A stretch of 64,000 nt of DNA from Glaciecola sp. Its GTDB lineage: Bacteria > Pseudomonadota > Gammaproteobacteria > Enterobacterales > Alteromonadaceae. The notes under the pieces are model-generated. The model was given only the letters and a program-made list of their open reading frames with translations, was not told the DNA's origin and did no database searches. Positions 36,065-46,408 of the stretch are shown here, in pieces. The stretch spans positions 30,276 through 94,275 of the forward strand of contig JAQWNF010000044.1 in assembly GCA_029246415.1 (NCBI GenBank). Reading direction: 5' to 3'. Position numbers and translations under genes: made by a program. Numbering within the stretch: position 1 is the stretch's first letter; the number at the start of each line of letters is the position of its first letter.

Positions 36065-36997
36065 TTAATACGCAATGAGCTGTTCTGGCTGGTTGACGCT
36101 ATGCGTGGTTAGCCCTTTATCAATACGTTTAATTAATCCCGTTAATACTTTACCAGGACCAATTTCTAATACTGTGTTTATGTCGTGTTGTGCAAATGAT
36201 TCAACTGTTTTAGTCCACTGGACAGGACATGATAACTGACGGATTAACGCATCTTTAATTGCTTTAGTATCTTGCTCAATAGCGACATCTACATTGTTTA
36301 TGAATGGCACGGTAGGTTCGTTGAAAGTTACTGTAGCTAATAACTGTGCTAACGACTCAGCAGCAGGATCCATCAATGCACAATGAGATGGAACGGATAC
36401 CGCTAGCGGAAGTGCACGTTTTGCTCCAGCGGCTTTACATGCTGCAGCGGCTATTTCAGCAGCATTAGCCGTGCCAGCAATAACAACTTGACCTGGAGAG
36501 TTAAAATTAACCGCTGCCACGATCTCACCGCTATCTGATTGAGCCTGTTCACATGCTGCAATAATCGCGGCATCATCTAAACCGATAATAGCATACATAG
36601 CACCTTGACCAGGCTGAACAGCAGCTTGCATGAACTCACCACGTGCTTTAACTAATTTGACGCCGTCTTCAAGTGATAACACACCACTACACACCAACGC
36701 TGAATATTCGCCTAGGCTATGCCCTGCCATGATGGCTGGTGTAAACGGCGCAACATCTTGTAATGCACGATAAATAGCAACACTAGCGGTTAACAACGCT
36801 GGTTGTGTGACATGTGTTTGATTCAATTCTTCATTTGGGTCGTTAACGACAACATCCCATAAATCATAGCCTAATGCCGCAGAAGCTTGTGCAAATGTGG
36901 CAGTCACGATTGGGCTGTGTGCAGCTAACTCGTTTAGCATACCTTGTGATTGTGAGCCTTGGCCTGGAAAGACACAGGCAATGGTTGGTTGACTCAT
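36065..36997 (-). CDS. fabD: Malonyl-CoA:ACP transacylase
   Basis: Loads malonyl groups on ACP. The 310 residues include VFPGQGSQSQGM, the nucleophile serine in AGHSLGEYSALV, and the histidine in SVPSHCALM. It lies 57 bp after fabH in the same operon. Confidence 0.95.
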   Translation of the reverse strand: MSQPTIACVFPGQGSQSQGMLNELAAHSPIVTATFAQASAALGYDLWDVVVNDPNEELNQTHVTQPALLTASVAIYRALQDVAPFTPAIMAGHSLGEYSALVCSGVLSLEDGVKLVKARGEFMQAAVQPGQGAMYAIIGLDDAAIIAACEQAQSDSGEIVAAVNFNSPGQVVIAGTANAAEIAAAACKAAGAKRALPLAVSVPSHCALMDPAAESLAQLLATVTFNEPTVPFINNVDVAIEQDTKAIKDALIRQLSCPVQWTKTVESFAQHDINTVLEIGPGKVLTGLIKRIDKGLTTHSVNQPEQLIAY

Positions 36998-37054
36998 TCT
37001 ACTATCCTCAAAAATTGATAACGTGTTTTTAATAATTATTATTTAATAACGTTT

Positions 37055-38014
37055 TTAATAACGAACTAAGGCTGAAGCCCAAGCAAAGCCGCCGCCAAAC
37101 GCTTCTAACAACAAATGTTGGCCACGTTTAATTCGACCATCTTTAATTGCAGCATCTAACGCTGTTGGCACTGTAGCCGCAGACGTATTACCATGATGTT
37201 CAAGTGTTAACACAACTTGATCTAATGACATATTTAACTTCTTCGCTGTCGCTTTGATAATTCGGTAATTAGCTTGATGGGGTACTAACCAATCTAACTC
37301 TGATTTATCCATATTATTGGCAGCTAAGGTTTCTTCAACCACTTCACTTAATTTGGTCACGGCTACTTTAAATACTTCGTTGCCTTTCATGATGCCCCAA
37401 TTATCATGTACTGAGGCCTCGTCGCCGCGGGTAGGATTGCCTACATATAATAAATCAGAATACGATCCTGCAGCATGAATATGGGTGGATAAAATCCCCG
37501 GCTCTTCACTAGCTTCGATTATGGTAGCTCCAGCACCGTCACCGAATAAAATCACCATGGAGCGATCATTCGGATCTACCATACGTGTCAAACAATCAGT
37601 ACCGATAACCAGGATGCGTTTTGCCATTCCCGATTTGATGTATTGGTCCGCCACGCTCAGTGCATAACAATAACCGGCACACGCAGCTGCGACATCAAAG
37701 GCTGGAATACCATCGATATCTAAGATCCCTTGGATCTCACAAGCTGTAGAAGGAAAAGCATTTTTACCAGATGTCGTCGCACAAACAATCATATCGATTG
37801 TAGATTTGTCTATTCCAGCATGTTCAATCGCAACTTTAGCGGCTTCAGCTCCCATCGTACCGGCTGTTTCGTCTGCGCCGATAATATGGCGTTGACGGAT
37901 CCCTGTACGTTCGGTAATCCACTGATCGGTTGTGTCGACCATTTTTTCAAGGTCAGCGTTAGTAAGTACGTTTGAGGGAAAATAACTTCCCGTACCAATA
38001 AATCGTGAATTCAT
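37055..38014 (-). CDS. fabH: 3-oxoacyl-[acyl-carrier-protein] synthase III
   Basis: Starts fatty acid chains by joining acetyl-CoA and malonyl-ACP. At 319 residues it has the catalytic triad Cys in [12 protein letters not shown], His in [11 protein letters not shown], and Asn in EHHGNTSAA. Ten bases after plsX. Confidence 0.95.
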   Translation of the reverse strand: MNSRFIGTGSYFPSNVLTNADLEKMVDTTDQWITERTGIRQRHIIGADETAGTMGAEAAKVAIEHAGIDKSTIDMIVCATTSGKNAFPSTACEIQGILDIDGIPAFDVAAACAGYCYALSVADQYIKSGMAKRILVIGTDCLTRMVDPNDRSMVILFGDGAGATIIEASEEPGILSTHIHAAGSYSDLLYVGNPTRGDEASVHDNWGIMKGNEVFKVAVTKLSEVVEETLAANNMDKSELDWLVPHQANYRIIKATAKKLNMSLDQVVLTLEHHGNTSAATVPTALDAAIKDGRIKRGQHLLLEAFGGGFAWASALVRY

Positions 38015-38023
38015 TATTCTTGG

Positions 38024-39046
38024 CTACTCCAGCAGAATATCTTCTATTGTGGTTTTTATTTTTGCGGGGACTTGTTGCTCAACTTCGTGGACAGCTTGCT
38101 CGATAGCATGGAAAACTGCATTGGCTGAGGCATTCCCATGGCTCTTTATTACAATACCCTGCAATCCTATCAAACTCGCACCATTATACTGGTCAGCTTT
38201 CATTTTTTTTAACAAGCGTCTAAACAGTGGTAAGGCAATGATTGCTAAAAGTTTATGCAACCAAGATGACTGTGCTGTGCGCTGAATTTCATTGAGTAAA
38301 AACTTCGCGATCCCTTCGCTTGTTTTGAGTGCAACGTTGCCTGTAAAGCCGTCTGTCACGATCACATCTGCTTTACCCGTAAATATATCTGTGCCTTCAA
38401 CATAGCCAATGTAATTTAAAGAGGCTGTTTGACTGATCAAAGAATCCGCCACTTTTATTTGAGCATTGCCTTTATTGTTTTCTTCACCAACGTTCAACAG
38501 TGCAATGCGTGGGTGCTTAATATCGGTTAAATGTTGCACTAAGACCGAACCCATTACCGCATTTTGAAATAATGTTTCAGCGTCATGACTGACATTTGCC
38601 CCCAGATCCAATAACCAAACAGGTGAAGTATTTTGTGTGGGTAGCGAAGTGATCAATGCTGGACGATTTATGCCGGGAAGTGTTCGCAATATAAATGACG
38701 CTAATGCAAATAATGCGCCTGTATTACCAGCGCTAACACAAGCATCTGCGCGACCGTCTTTGACTAATTCGATTGCTCGACGCATTGACGCGTCTTTTTT
38801 ATGACGCAGCACAAAAGAAGGTTTATCAGCCATGGTGATTTCATCTTGACAATGAAAAACGCTAATACGTGAGGCAATATTTGATTTTAGCTCATGAGTA
38901 CAAGATGCAATTTGTTGTGCATCACCACAAGCTATTACATGAAGATTTGGGTGTGCTTGGAGCGCTTGAACCGCTCCAGCAAGAATGATTGGGGGGCCAA
39001 GATCGCCCCCCATCGCATCTAACGCAATCGTTAGTGTAGGCATCAT
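38024..39046 (-). CDS. plsX: Phosphate acyltransferase PlsX
   Basis: Makes acyl-phosphate from acyl-ACP for phospholipid synthesis with PlsY. Family blocks: TIALDAMGGDLGPPIILAG at the N-terminus, KDASMRRAIELVKDGRADACVSAGNTGAL, and the VTDGFTGNVALKTSEG block. Two adjacent ATG codons (39046 and 39043) may serve as the start; 340 or 339 residues. Nine bases after rpmF, between rpmF and fabH as usual. Confidence 0.94.
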   Translation of the reverse strand: MMPTLTIALDAMGGDLGPPIILAGAVQALQAHPNLHVIACGDAQQIASCTHELKSNIASRISVFHCQDEITMADKPSFVLRHKKDASMRRAIELVKDGRADACVSAGNTGALFALASFILRTLPGINRPALITSLPTQNTSPVWLLDLGANVSHDAETLFQNAVMGSVLVQHLTDIKHPRIALLNVGEENNKGNAQIKVADSLISQTASLNYIGYVEGTDIFTGKADVIVTDGFTGNVALKTSEGIAKFLLNEIQRTAQSSWLHKLLAIIALPLFRRLLKKMKADQYNGASLIGLQGIVIKSHGNASANAVFHAIEQAVHEVEQQVPAKIKTTIEDILLE

Positions 39047-39055
39047 GATATTGGC

Positions 39056-39226
39056 TTATGCGCCAATAACTTTTTTGCCCATGTAATAACCGTCCGCAGT
39101 CACGTGGTGACGACGGTGAGTTTCACCTGATGTAGAATCAACAGACAAAGTTGCACCTGTTAACGCATCATGTGCACGACGCGTACCACGTTTAGAACGT
39201 GTTTTACGATTTTTTTGTACAGCCAT
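39056..39226 (-). CDS. rpmF: 50S ribosomal protein L32
   Basis: A 56-residue basic ribosomal protein starting [20 protein letters not shown] and ending [12 protein letters not shown], an unmistakable L32. It lacks the zinc cysteines found in some L32 forms. ATG at 39226 follows an AGGAG ribosome site that overlaps the yceD stop region, so it is co-translated with yceD. Confidence 0.96.
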   Translation of the reverse strand: MAVQKNRKTRSKRGTRRAHDALTGATLSVDSTSGETHRRHHVTADGYYMGKKVIGA

Positions 39227-39229
39227 AAA

Positions 39230-39760
39230 TTACTCCTGGTCTCGCTTAAGTTCTTGTAAAACCGCAAATGGGTTTTGTCGCTCTTGTTCCGGTTCGAGTA
39301 CACCGAATGTCATATCTTCTTTGGTAACTGTACACGCATCCTCTGCATGGAGCGCAACAATAGGTAAAGCAATAATCAATTCATCCTCGAATAATTGCAG
39401 CAGACTCACTTCTCCATGTTCATCAACTTCAACCGGCTCGTAAGCCTCTGGTAACTCCAGTTCATCGATGTCAGGCCCCTGCACGGGCGTGAAACAAAAA
39501 TCGACGTGCACTGTTTGCTCTAGGAGCGAGTTACACCGTTGGCAGATAAGATTCGCTGTCGTGTCTAGTGTTCCGTGAAACAAAGTAAGACTCTGCGCGT
39601 CTTTTTCAAACTTAGCCTCGACGTGAATCACGTCGCCACAACTAACGACTGCTGATTGCCATCTAGGCATATCCGAAGCGTTAAAAACACCAGAATACTC
39701 TGAGCGTTTATTAGCACTTTTGACTGGTTCAATGGTTTTCGGCAATTTTACTTTCTGCAT
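39230..39760 (-). CDS. yceD: YceD (DUF177) 23S rRNA accumulation protein
   Basis: Required for normal 23S rRNA levels in E. coli and plants. The 176 residues align with E. coli YceD throughout: the start MQKVKLPKTIEPVKSANKR, a central CQRCNSLL pair, EAYEPVEVDEHGEVSLLQLFEDELIIALP, and the end NPFAVLQELKR. First gene of the large operon. There is no ribosome site, and the promoter reaches almost to the ATG, suggesting a near-leaderless mRNA. Confidence 0.94.
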   Translation of the reverse strand: MQKVKLPKTIEPVKSANKRSEYSGVFNASDMPRWQSAVVSCGDVIHVEAKFEKDAQSLTLFHGTLDTTANLICQRCNSLLEQTVHVDFCFTPVQGPDIDELELPEAYEPVEVDEHGEVSLLQLFEDELIIALPIVALHAEDACTVTKEDMTFGVLEPEQERQNPFAVLQELKRDQE

Positions 39761-39769
39761 AACGCGCGC

Positions 39770-39798
39770 ATCTTATAGATATATCCTGTAATAGTCAA
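39770..39798 (-). promoter_or_regulatory. Promoter of the yceD-rpmF-plsX-fab operon
   Basis: On the minus strand TTGACT (39798-39793), 17-bp spacer, TAAGAT (39775-39770), then GCGCGCGTT and the ATG of yceD. The GC-rich stretch just after the -10 box is the kind of discriminator seen in stringently controlled promoters. Transcription should begin only about one to four bases before the ATG. Confidence 0.7.
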
Positions 39799-39904
39799 AC
39801 AAAACGGGGGGATTTGCCCGACAAAAGCTTAATAATTGGCATTTTCGTCCGATACGCCTAATATAGACAAACTCAAGACATCAACGCACTGATAATTATA
39901 CTTT

Positions 39905-40495
39905 ATGAAAAAAATCATTTTAGCATCTTCCTCCCCTTATCGACGAGCATTATTAACTCGTTTAGGTCTACCATTTGATTCAATCTCACCTGACATTGAT
40001 GAGACAGCGTTGGAAAATGAGGGTCCGGCGGCGTTAGTAAGTCGTTTGGCTTATCAAAAAGCGCAAGTCATTGCACAAGATCACCCTGATGCAATTATAA
40101 TCGGTAGTGACCAAGTTGCGACCATTAACAATGAAATATTGACTAAACCTGGCAACATTGACAATGCATATAGGCAACTGGCGACCTGCTCTGGCAATAC
40201 TGTTACCTTCTATACAAGTTTGTGTGTGCTTGATGGCAGTACTGGTGAGCAGCGAAAAGTAGTAGAGCCATTTATTGTTGGATTTAGAGAATTGAGCGAA
40301 CAGCAAATTATGCGCTATTTAGAAATTGAACAACCGTTTGACTGTGCTGGGAGTTTTAAAAGTGAAGGTTTAGGTGTAACTTTATTTACACATTTAAGCG
40401 GTCGCGATCCAAACTCTCTAGTTGGATTACCTCTGATTGAGTTAACGAGTATTTTACAGGGTCTGGGTTTAGACCCCTTAGGTCAAGCGCACTAA
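39905..40495 (+). CDS. yceF: Maf-family nucleotide pyrophosphatase (YceF, 7-methyl-GTP type)
   Basis: Removes non-canonical nucleotides; the YceF subgroup prefers 7-methyl-GTP. The 196 residues show the start KKIILASSSPYRRALLTRLGL, the catalytic SDQVATINNEILTKPG, and the C-terminal LVGLPLIEL. It is divergent from yceD with a 144-bp gap, the conserved yceF/yceD arrangement. It converges on the HAD gene. Confidence 0.92.
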   Translation: MKKIILASSSPYRRALLTRLGLPFDSISPDIDETALENEGPAALVSRLAYQKAQVIAQDHPDAIIIGSDQVATINNEILTKPGNIDNAYRQLATCSGNTVTFYTSLCVLDGSTGEQRKVVEPFIVGFRELSEQQIMRYLEIEQPFDCAGSFKSEGLGVTLFTHLSGRDPNSLVGLPLIELTSILQGLGLDPLGQAH

Positions 40496-40562
40496 AACGC
40501 CCACACAAAAAGCTACGCGTAACCATAACTCCCTTTATAAACAAGGGGCTTCGCTCAAATCA

Positions 40563-41237
40563 CTAAATATACTTAAGTAGCTCTAATGGCGCTGAAATAA
40601 TCGCTTTTGGTTCATGCTGATGCAACATATATGGTTGATGTACGCCATAATCCACACCAATTCTATCCATGCATAACGCTTGCGCCATTTGCAAATCATA
40701 GGTAGTGTCCCCCACCATTAAACATTGTTGAGGAGTTAATCCTTGGCGACGTAAAATATGCTCTAACATTTCTGGATGAGGTTTTGATTGCGCTTCATCG
40801 GCACAACAACTATCAGTAAAAAAATGTCCGGTTTGCGTCGCGTCCCAAGCCCGTGCTAGACCTCGACGCGCTTTTCCCGTTGCTACCGCTAAGGTGACAT
40901 GTGGGTGTAGTTGTGAAAATAAATCATGCGCCCCTGTAAATAAAGGACAGGGGGTGGTGTCAACGGCTAAAAACGCATGTTTATACGCTTCAACCATTCG
41001 TTCAACGAGTTTATTATCGGTTATAGCAAAAAGCTGTGCGATAGCGGGTGCTAAACTAATACCGATGATATGGGCAACATCGTTATCACTCGGTATTGGC
41101 AAATTACATTTTTTCGCCGCTATTTGCATGCAAGAGATAATTTTACCTGCCGAATCCATAACAGTACCATCCCAATCAAAAATGATACATTGGTAACGAG
41201 AAAATGGGTTGCTAGTATTTATACCCGTACTACTCAT
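40563..41237 (-). CDS. HAD-superfamily phosphatase, phosphoglycolate-phosphatase-like
   Basis: A 224-residue HAD-IA hydrolase. DxD nucleophile motif in CIIFDWDGTVMDS, the second motif threonine in LAVATGKARRGL, a lysine in AQSKPHPEMLEHIL, and the acidic motif MVGDTTYDLQMA. It follows rluC with a four-base ATGA overlap, a pairing common in gammaproteobacteria. The substrate is unknown; phosphoglycolate or a pyrimidine nucleotide is possible. No separate promoter. Confidence 0.9.
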   Translation of the reverse strand: MSSTGINTSNPFSRYQCIIFDWDGTVMDSAGKIISCMQIAAKKCNLPIPSDNDVAHIIGISLAPAIAQLFAITDNKLVERMVEAYKHAFLAVDTTPCPLFTGAHDLFSQLHPHVTLAVATGKARRGLARAWDATQTGHFFTDSCCADEAQSKPHPEMLEHILRRQGLTPQQCLMVGDTTYDLQMAQALCMDRIGVDYGVHQPYMLHQHEPKAIISAPLELLKYI

Positions 41238-42184
41238 GCTTGACCTAACCGTTTAATAATATTAGTTAACTGACTGTCATAAGGTGCTTTAAAAATCACT
41301 TGTTCTTCCGTTTCTGGATGAATAAATGACAAGCTATGGGCATGCAAAAACAGACGTTTTAAACCCAGTTGAGCGAGTTGCGCATTACCTTCATCATCGC
41401 AATACTTAGGATCACCACATATAGGAAAGCCGGCATGCAAACAATGCACGCGTATTTGATGAGTACGACCCGTTATCGGAGATGCTTCAACTAGCGTAGT
41501 ATCACTAAATTGCTCGAGTATGCGGTAGCGCGTTTCACTCGGTTTACCTTCAGGGGAGACATTTACAATACGCTCACCTGATTTAAGTACATTCTTCTGT
41601 AAGGCAGCTTTTACTTTAAACCGGTTTTCAGGCCACTTACCCCAGACTAACGCATGGTAACGCTTGGTCATTTTTTTCTCGCGCAGTTGTTCGTGCAAAT
41701 GACGCAAAGCTGAGCGACGCTTGGCAACCAACAAAATACCGGAGGTATCGCGGTCGATACGATGCACTAACTCCAAAAATTTAGCTTCGGGGCGCAATGC
41801 GCGCAAGCCCTCAATCAAACCGAACGACAAACCACTGCCACCGTGCACAGCAAGACCAGATGGTTTATTAATCACCATCACCCGATCATCTTCATATAAG
41901 ATGTAGTCTTGCATCATGGCAACTTTGTCGAGTTTGACATTCACAGGCTCTGGCGAATCACTCACTCTGATTGGCGGGATACGGAGTAAGTCATGACCTT
42001 GGAGCTTGTACTCAGGCTTAATGCGTTTTTTATTTACCCGCACTTCACCTTTTCGCAAGATCCGATAAATCATACTTTTTGGCACACCTTTAAGGTGCGT
42101 TTTTAAAAAATTATCAATTCTTTGCCCAGCTTGATCAGGTTCAATCTCGACAAATGTGACGTTTTGGAAGGATTCTGTATTCAT
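41234..42184 (-). CDS. rluC: 23S rRNA pseudouridine(955/2504/2580) synthase
   Basis: Makes three pseudouridines in 23S rRNA. An N-terminal S4 RNA-binding domain (residues 15-75, RIDNFLKTHLKG, ILRKGEVRVNKKR) is followed by the catalytic domain with the active aspartate in LVHRIDRDTSGILLVAKR, GRTHQIRVH and FLHAHSLSFIHP. The 316 residues fit RluC, and so does its place opposite rne. The HAD gene is co-transcribed. Confidence 0.94.
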   Translation of the reverse strand: MNTESFQNVTFVEIEPDQAGQRIDNFLKTHLKGVPKSMIYRILRKGEVRVNKKRIKPEYKLQGHDLLRIPPIRVSDSPEPVNVKLDKVAMMQDYILYEDDRVMVINKPSGLAVHGGSGLSFGLIEGLRALRPEAKFLELVHRIDRDTSGILLVAKRRSALRHLHEQLREKKMTKRYHALVWGKWPENRFKVKAALQKNVLKSGERIVNVSPEGKPSETRYRILEQFSDTTLVEASPITGRTHQIRVHCLHAGFPICGDPKYCDDEGNAQLAQLGLKRLFLHAHSLSFIHPETEEQVIFKAPYDSQLTNIIKRLGQA

Positions 42185-42789
42185 AGCCGCGCATTTTACC
42201 TGATAATTAACACTATGTGCGGTTTATTTCTTGCAGAACTTCAGGTTTAGGAGGATAATCAAAGATAGTTGGATACCTGAATGCACAAAATCAGCTATCA
42301 ACCGCGGATAAACTTGTAGATTTAATACCCAAATAACGTTGGGTTCGATGTAAAAACGCATCACCTTTTATCCGGATGCGCACAAATTACGTTTAGCTTG
42401 CCCCTTACATGACACTTGTGAATAAATGTGAATCACGCTTTTTATTAATATTAAGCCACATTTATGAAGATAATATGACAGAAAGCAGCGCGTAAATTTG
42501 TGCATAAATAAACATTGTGCAGACATAATAGAATAGAATTTTTACCATAGTGATAAAGTTAGAATCGTCGTTAATGACAATTGCTCTTAACCCCATTCCC
42601 TTAGCCCTATGATTACAATAAAACATGTTTAACTATCGTATATTGACGATACTGCGCACCACATAAGTGCCAGTACCATCTCCCCATATGCGTATGTAAA
42701 TGAACCTGCGCGCGTTGTGTAGGTTTTTGTTTGTTGCTCTTTTCGAGCCCTATCTTGCTTGTCCGCACCTTTTTAAGAATGAATACAAA
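42185..42789. other. rluC/rne divergent intergenic region with the long rne leader
   Basis: A 605-bp stretch with no gene I would accept. It must hold the promoters of rluC and rne. In E. coli the long rne leader carries structures through which RNase E limits its own mRNA; this region is in the same position and of comparable length. A hairpin TATCGT/ACGATA (42634-42651) lies about 140 bp before the start. I cannot identify the E. coli hp2/hp3 elements by eye. Possible -10-like CATAAT at about 42524. Confidence 0.5.
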
Positions 42790-45717
42790 ATGAAAAGAAT
42801 GTTGATTAATGCAACTCAATCAGAAGAGTTGCGTGTCGCCCTTGTTGATGGTCAAAAGTTATATGACCTAGATATCGAAAGCCCAGGTCATGAACAGAAA
42901 AAAGCAAACATTTACAAAGGTACTATTACTCGCGTAGAGCCAAGCTTAGAAGCTGCTTTTGTTGATTATGGTGCTGACCGTCATGGTTTTTTACCGCTTA
43001 AAGAAATTGCCCGTCATTACTTCCCTAATAACTACACCTTTGAAGGCCGTCCAAATATCAAAGACGCCGTCAAAGAAGGTCAAGAAGTTATTATTCAAAT
43101 TGACAAAGAAGAACGTGGACAAAAAGGCGCAGCCTTAACTACGTTTATTTCTTTAGCTGGAAGTTACTTAGTACTAATGCCAAACAACCCTCGCGCAGGT
43201 GGTATTTCTCGCCGTATTGAAGGTGAAGAGCGCAGTGAACTTAAAGCGGCGTTGGACCAACTTGATCTACCTAAAGGCATGGGCTTAATTGTCCGTACTG
43301 CTGGTGTTGGTAAATCGTCTGAAGAACTATCGTGGGATTTGAAAGTATTGCTAACCCATTGGGAAGCAATTACTGATGTCGCCAAAGACCGCCCTGCTCC
43401 GTTTTTAATCCACCAAGAGTCCAACGTTATTGTTCGGGCTATTCGTGATTATCTGCGTCGCGATGTGGGTGAAATCATCATCGATAAGCCAGCTATTTTT
43501 GAGCAAGCTTTACAACACATCGAATTAGTTCGTCCTGATTTTGCAAGCCGTGTAAAACCTTACACAGGTGATGTGCCGTTATTTAGTCACTATCAAATCG
43601 AAAGCCAAATCGAATCAGCTTTCCAGCGTGAAGTGCGTTTACCTTCTGGTGGCTCAATTGTCATTGATCCAACTGAAGCCTTAACCTCAATTGATATCAA
43701 CTCTGCTCGCGCAACTAAAGGTGGCGATATCGAAGAGACAGCGTTTAATACTAACCTTGAAGCAGCGGATGAAATTGCCCGTCAATTACGTTTACGAGAT
43801 TTAGGTGGTTTAGTTGTCATCGACTTTATCGATATGTCGGTCAACAAGCATCAACGCGAAGTTGAAAACCGCATGAAAGATGCCGTAAGTGGTGATCGCG
43901 CTCGCATTCAATTAGGTCGTATCTCACGCTTTGGTTTGTTAGAAATGTCTCGCCAACGTTTACGTCCATCTTTAGGTGAATCAGCACATAATGTATGTCC
44001 TCGTTGTACTGGTCACGGCACTATCCGCGGCACAGAATCATTAGCATTATCTGTATTACGTATCATTGAAGAAGAATGTATCAAAGACAACACGGGGCAA
44101 GTTGAAGCACAACTACCTGTTGATGTTGCTACTTACATTTTAAATGAAAAACGTCGTGCACTTCGCTCTATAGAAGACCGTAATAAAGTAGATGTATTAG
44201 TATTACCTAATCCAAATTTATCTACACCAAACTTCCAAATTGCACGTCGTCGTCCTGAAGATAAAGTATCTGAGATCAGCTACACATTAGAATTAGCTGA
44301 ATCAAATGAACAGATCCAAGACGCCGCGGCTGCGATCCCAACTAAACGCGAAGAGCCGGCATTAAAAGGTATGATTGCGCCAAAAGCAGCACCAGCGCCC
44401 ACACCTGTTAAAGCAGTTGCAGCGACGGGTATCATTGCTGGGTTTATTGCTTGGATTAGCGCATTGTTTGCACCTAAACCTGAGGAAAAGCCTAAAGCGA
44501 AGGGTCGTGGTCGTAACAATAACCAACGTCGTCAAGGTCAAAACCGTAACCGTAATCGCAACCAACGTGGTCGCGGTCCAAAAACTGATGACAAAGACGA
44601 GAATGGTAGTCCAGCTTCTGAAGCCAAAGGCAATCGTGCGACTAAAGATAACAACGAAGGTCGTGAAGGTCAGCGTCGTAATAACCGCAATCGTAAGCGT
44701 ACTGATAACGTAGAGAGCAATGAAGCAGAAGCGCCACGTCGTCAGCCGCGTAACAAGCCGAATAATGTCGAAGCTGAAGATAATACACCTGCAGTGCCTA
44801 AAGAACGCCGTAAACGTCGCGACACACGTAAAAATGTGCGTGTACAGGACGAAACTGCGGTCAACGCTGAAGCAACTGCAACAGCATCTGTATCGGCAAC
44901 AGCAGTACCAGTAGAGCAAACTGCCGCCAAACCAGCACCTCAAGCACAAGTGGAAGCGCCAGTAACAGCAGCTCAAGCACAAGACACATCTGCTGATGCT
45001 AGTAACAGTACTGATGATAATGCGCCAGCACCTGAGAAGAAGTCACGTTCACGTCGCTCTCCTCGTCATGCTCGTGCTGCAGGTCAAAAACGTAAGCAAG
45101 AAGAACAAGCATCAGCTGACGCTTCTAACAACGTTGTACAAACGCAATTACCGCTAGAAGATGTTAACGCTGAAGCTAAAGTAACCGAAACGGTTGTAGC
45201 TCCGGTAGTTGAAGCTGTTTCTCCGCAGGTTGCGGAAACTCCAGTAGTTGAGGCGCCTATAGTTGAGGCTCCGGTAGTAGAAGCCCCAGTTGCAAACGAA
45301 CCGACACAAGAAGTTGTCGCGGAGGTTACTCTAGTGGTTGAAGCACCAGTAGTTGAAGCTGCTCAGGTAGTTGAAGCTCCAGTGGTAATTGAACCTGCTC
45401 AAGAAGTTGTAGCGAAAGTCGCTGAGAATGTTGTAGCTGAAGTCGCGGAAGCAACTCCAACAGCAACAACAAAAGTAGCCCCTGTAGCGGTTAAAACTGT
45501 CACTGCACCAGCAAAGCCAGCACTACAGCCTAAAGCTCGCGCTTCACACCCAACAGCATTGCCTCAAGTCATTGCACAAGAGTTAGGTGAGATTATCGTT
45601 ACTTCACGAGCAGATGATGCCCGTCCAGAGTACGTTAAGACAGCCAAGCGTGCTGATATGACAAGTGTGACATCGCGTGTTTCGGCACCGACTACGTTAC
45701 CGTCGAGTGTTGAATAA
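42790..45717 (+). CDS. rne: Ribonuclease E
   Basis: Main endoribonuclease of mRNA turnover and scaffold of the degradosome. True start [18 protein letters not shown] at 42790 gives 975 residues. The S1 domain (about 35-120), 5' sensor and DNase-like catalytic part are typical, with aspartates in [16 protein letters not shown] and [12 protein letters not shown], and the zinc link CPRCTGHGT. After about residue 520 comes the scaffold: an amphipathic helix at about 546-562 ([18 protein letters not shown]), equivalent to the membrane-targeting segment, then arginine-rich RNA-binding stretches and a long valine-glutamate-alanine-proline repeat region. The tail contains [11 protein letters not shown], which may be the PNPase site. 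A 600-bp leader suggests autoregulation. Confidence 0.95.
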   Translation: MKRMLINATQSEELRVALVDGQKLYDLDIESPGHEQKKANIYKGTITRVEPSLEAAFVDYGADRHGFLPLKEIARHYFPNNYTFEGRPNIKDAVKEGQEVIIQIDKEERGQKGAALTTFISLAGSYLVLMPNNPRAGGISRRIEGEERSELKAALDQLDLPKGMGLIVRTAGVGKSSEELSWDLKVLLTHWEAITDVAKDRPAPFLIHQESNVIVRAIRDYLRRDVGEIIIDKPAIFEQALQHIELVRPDFASRVKPYTGDVPLFSHYQIESQIESAFQREVRLPSGGSIVIDPTEALTSIDINSARATKGGDIEETAFNTNLEAADEIARQLRLRDLGGLVVIDFIDMSVNKHQREVENRMKDAVSGDRARIQLGRISRFGLLEMSRQRLRPSLGESAHNVCPRCTGHGTIRGTESLALSVLRIIEEECIKDNTGQVEAQLPVDVATYILNEKRRALRSIEDRNKVDVLVLPNPNLSTPNFQIARRRPEDKVSEISYTLELAESNEQIQDAAAAIPTKREEPALKGMIAPKAAPAPTPVKAVAATGIIAGFIAWISALFAPKPEEKPKAKGRGRNNNQRRQGQNRNRNRNQRGRGPKTDDKDENGSPASEAKGNRATKDNNEGREGQRRNNRNRKRTDNVESNEAEAPRRQPRNKPNNVEAEDNTPAVPKERRKRRDTRKNVRVQDETAVNAEATATASVSATAVPVEQTAAKPAPQAQVEAPVTAAQAQDTSADASNSTDDNAPAPEKKSRSRRSPRHARAAGQKRKQEEQASADASNNVVQTQLPLEDVNAEAKVTETVVAPVVEAVSPQVAETPVVEAPIVEAPVVEAPVANEPTQEVVAEVTLVVEAPVVEAAQVVEAPVVIEPAQEVVAKVAENVVAEVAEATPTATTKVAPVAVKTVTAPAKPALQPKARASHPTALPQVIAQELGEIIVTSRADDARPEYVKTAKRADMTSVTSRVSAPTTLPSSVE
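45193..45456 (+). repeat. Degenerate VVEAP repeats in the RNase E scaffold
   Basis: Within rne, codons for variants of V-V-E-A-P or P-V-V-E-A recur about a dozen times (for example [20 protein letters not shown]), with DNA-level variants of GTAGTTGAAGCT. This is an acidic, disordered, low-complexity linker, likely variable in copy number between strains. Confidence 0.8.
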
Positions 45718-45758
45718 CTCTCGCTAGTAACAACGCTAAAATGGCGTTGTCTTAAAAC

Positions 45759-45787
45759 AAAAAAGCACCTTAGATAGGTGCTTTTTT
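45759..45787. terminator. Bidirectional terminator between rne and the DUF2058 gene
   Basis: AAAAAAGCACCT and AGGTGCTTTTTT pair around TAGAT, with T tracts on both strands. It serves rne from the left and the DUF2058 gene from the right. A second small hairpin CAACGC/GCGTTG (45731-45749) precedes it on the rne side. Confidence 0.92.
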
Positions 45788-45844
45788 TATGTCTGACTGT
45801 TTTGGAAATATTTGCTCAAGGCTGCATGTTTACGTCATTGAGTA

Positions 45845-46396
45845 TTACCACATCAAATCATCAGGTATCTCATAATCGCCATACCATTCATCATCCTGCG
45901 CATCGGTTTGTTCTGTCTCAGGGACATCATCGGCACGATACACAATCGCTTCAGGATGACGCGTTGCAATCTTATCAGCAACAGGCACTGGTATTAGCTC
46001 ATAACCATCATTTAATTTAGCAATAGCTAAACGGGCTTGAGTAATCAGTTGATGCGTCGCTTGGTTCACATACAAGCGCTTAACTACATTAGCGTCGGTA
46101 AAGTTCACCACAATGTCACCTTTATCGCGCGCTTGCTTATTCACGTCAATCAACTGTTTCACTTGCGCAAGTACTTCTTTCGCTTCACGGGCTTTAGCTT
46201 GTTCTTTGGCTAATTCAGCGTCTTTGGCTTGTTTCGCTGCTAACGCCGCTTGTGCGTCGAGTTTTGCTTGATCGACAACCACCACTTTTTGTGTCTGCGC
46301 TAACTTTTTAGCTTTGTGCTTTTGTTGTTTAATCTTTTTAGCGGATTTTTTATCTGCTAAACCGGCTTTGAGTAATTGGTCTTGTAATGATGCCAT
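45845..46396 (-). CDS. yaiL: DUF2058 protein (YaiL type)
   Basis: A 183-residue, highly charged protein of the DUF2058 family. It starts MASLQDQLLKAGLADKKSAKKIKQQKHKAKK, a lysine-rich segment, followed by a long alanine-lysine-glutamate helix (about 40-95), and ends in a more globular part with VVNFTDANVVKRLYVN. The function is unknown. It is 12 bp downstream of topA on the same strand and may be co-transcribed. Confidence 0.88.
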   Translation of the reverse strand: MASLQDQLLKAGLADKKSAKKIKQQKHKAKKLAQTQKVVVVDQAKLDAQAALAAKQAKDAELAKEQAKAREAKEVLAQVKQLIDVNKQARDKGDIVVNFTDANVVKRLYVNQATHQLITQARLAIAKLNDGYELIPVPVADKIATRHPEAIVYRADDVPETEQTDAQDDEWYGDYEIPDDLMW

Positions 46397-46408
46397 TAGC
46401 TTAATCCT

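Noticed and set aside
40531..40547. CCCTT/AAGGG hairpin between maf and the HAD gene as a terminator
   Set aside because: Five-pair stem without a T run on either strand.
42185..42789. A small RNA or extra gene in the rne leader
   Set aside because: Long and structured enough to tempt, but no open frame, terminator or promoter pair defines a separate transcript; best left as the rne/rluC regulatory region.
44362..44982. 206-residue antisense frame inside rne rich in C, F, T and R
   Set aside because: Mirror of the arginine/alanine-rich scaffold coding sequence; composition is an artefact of the opposite strand.
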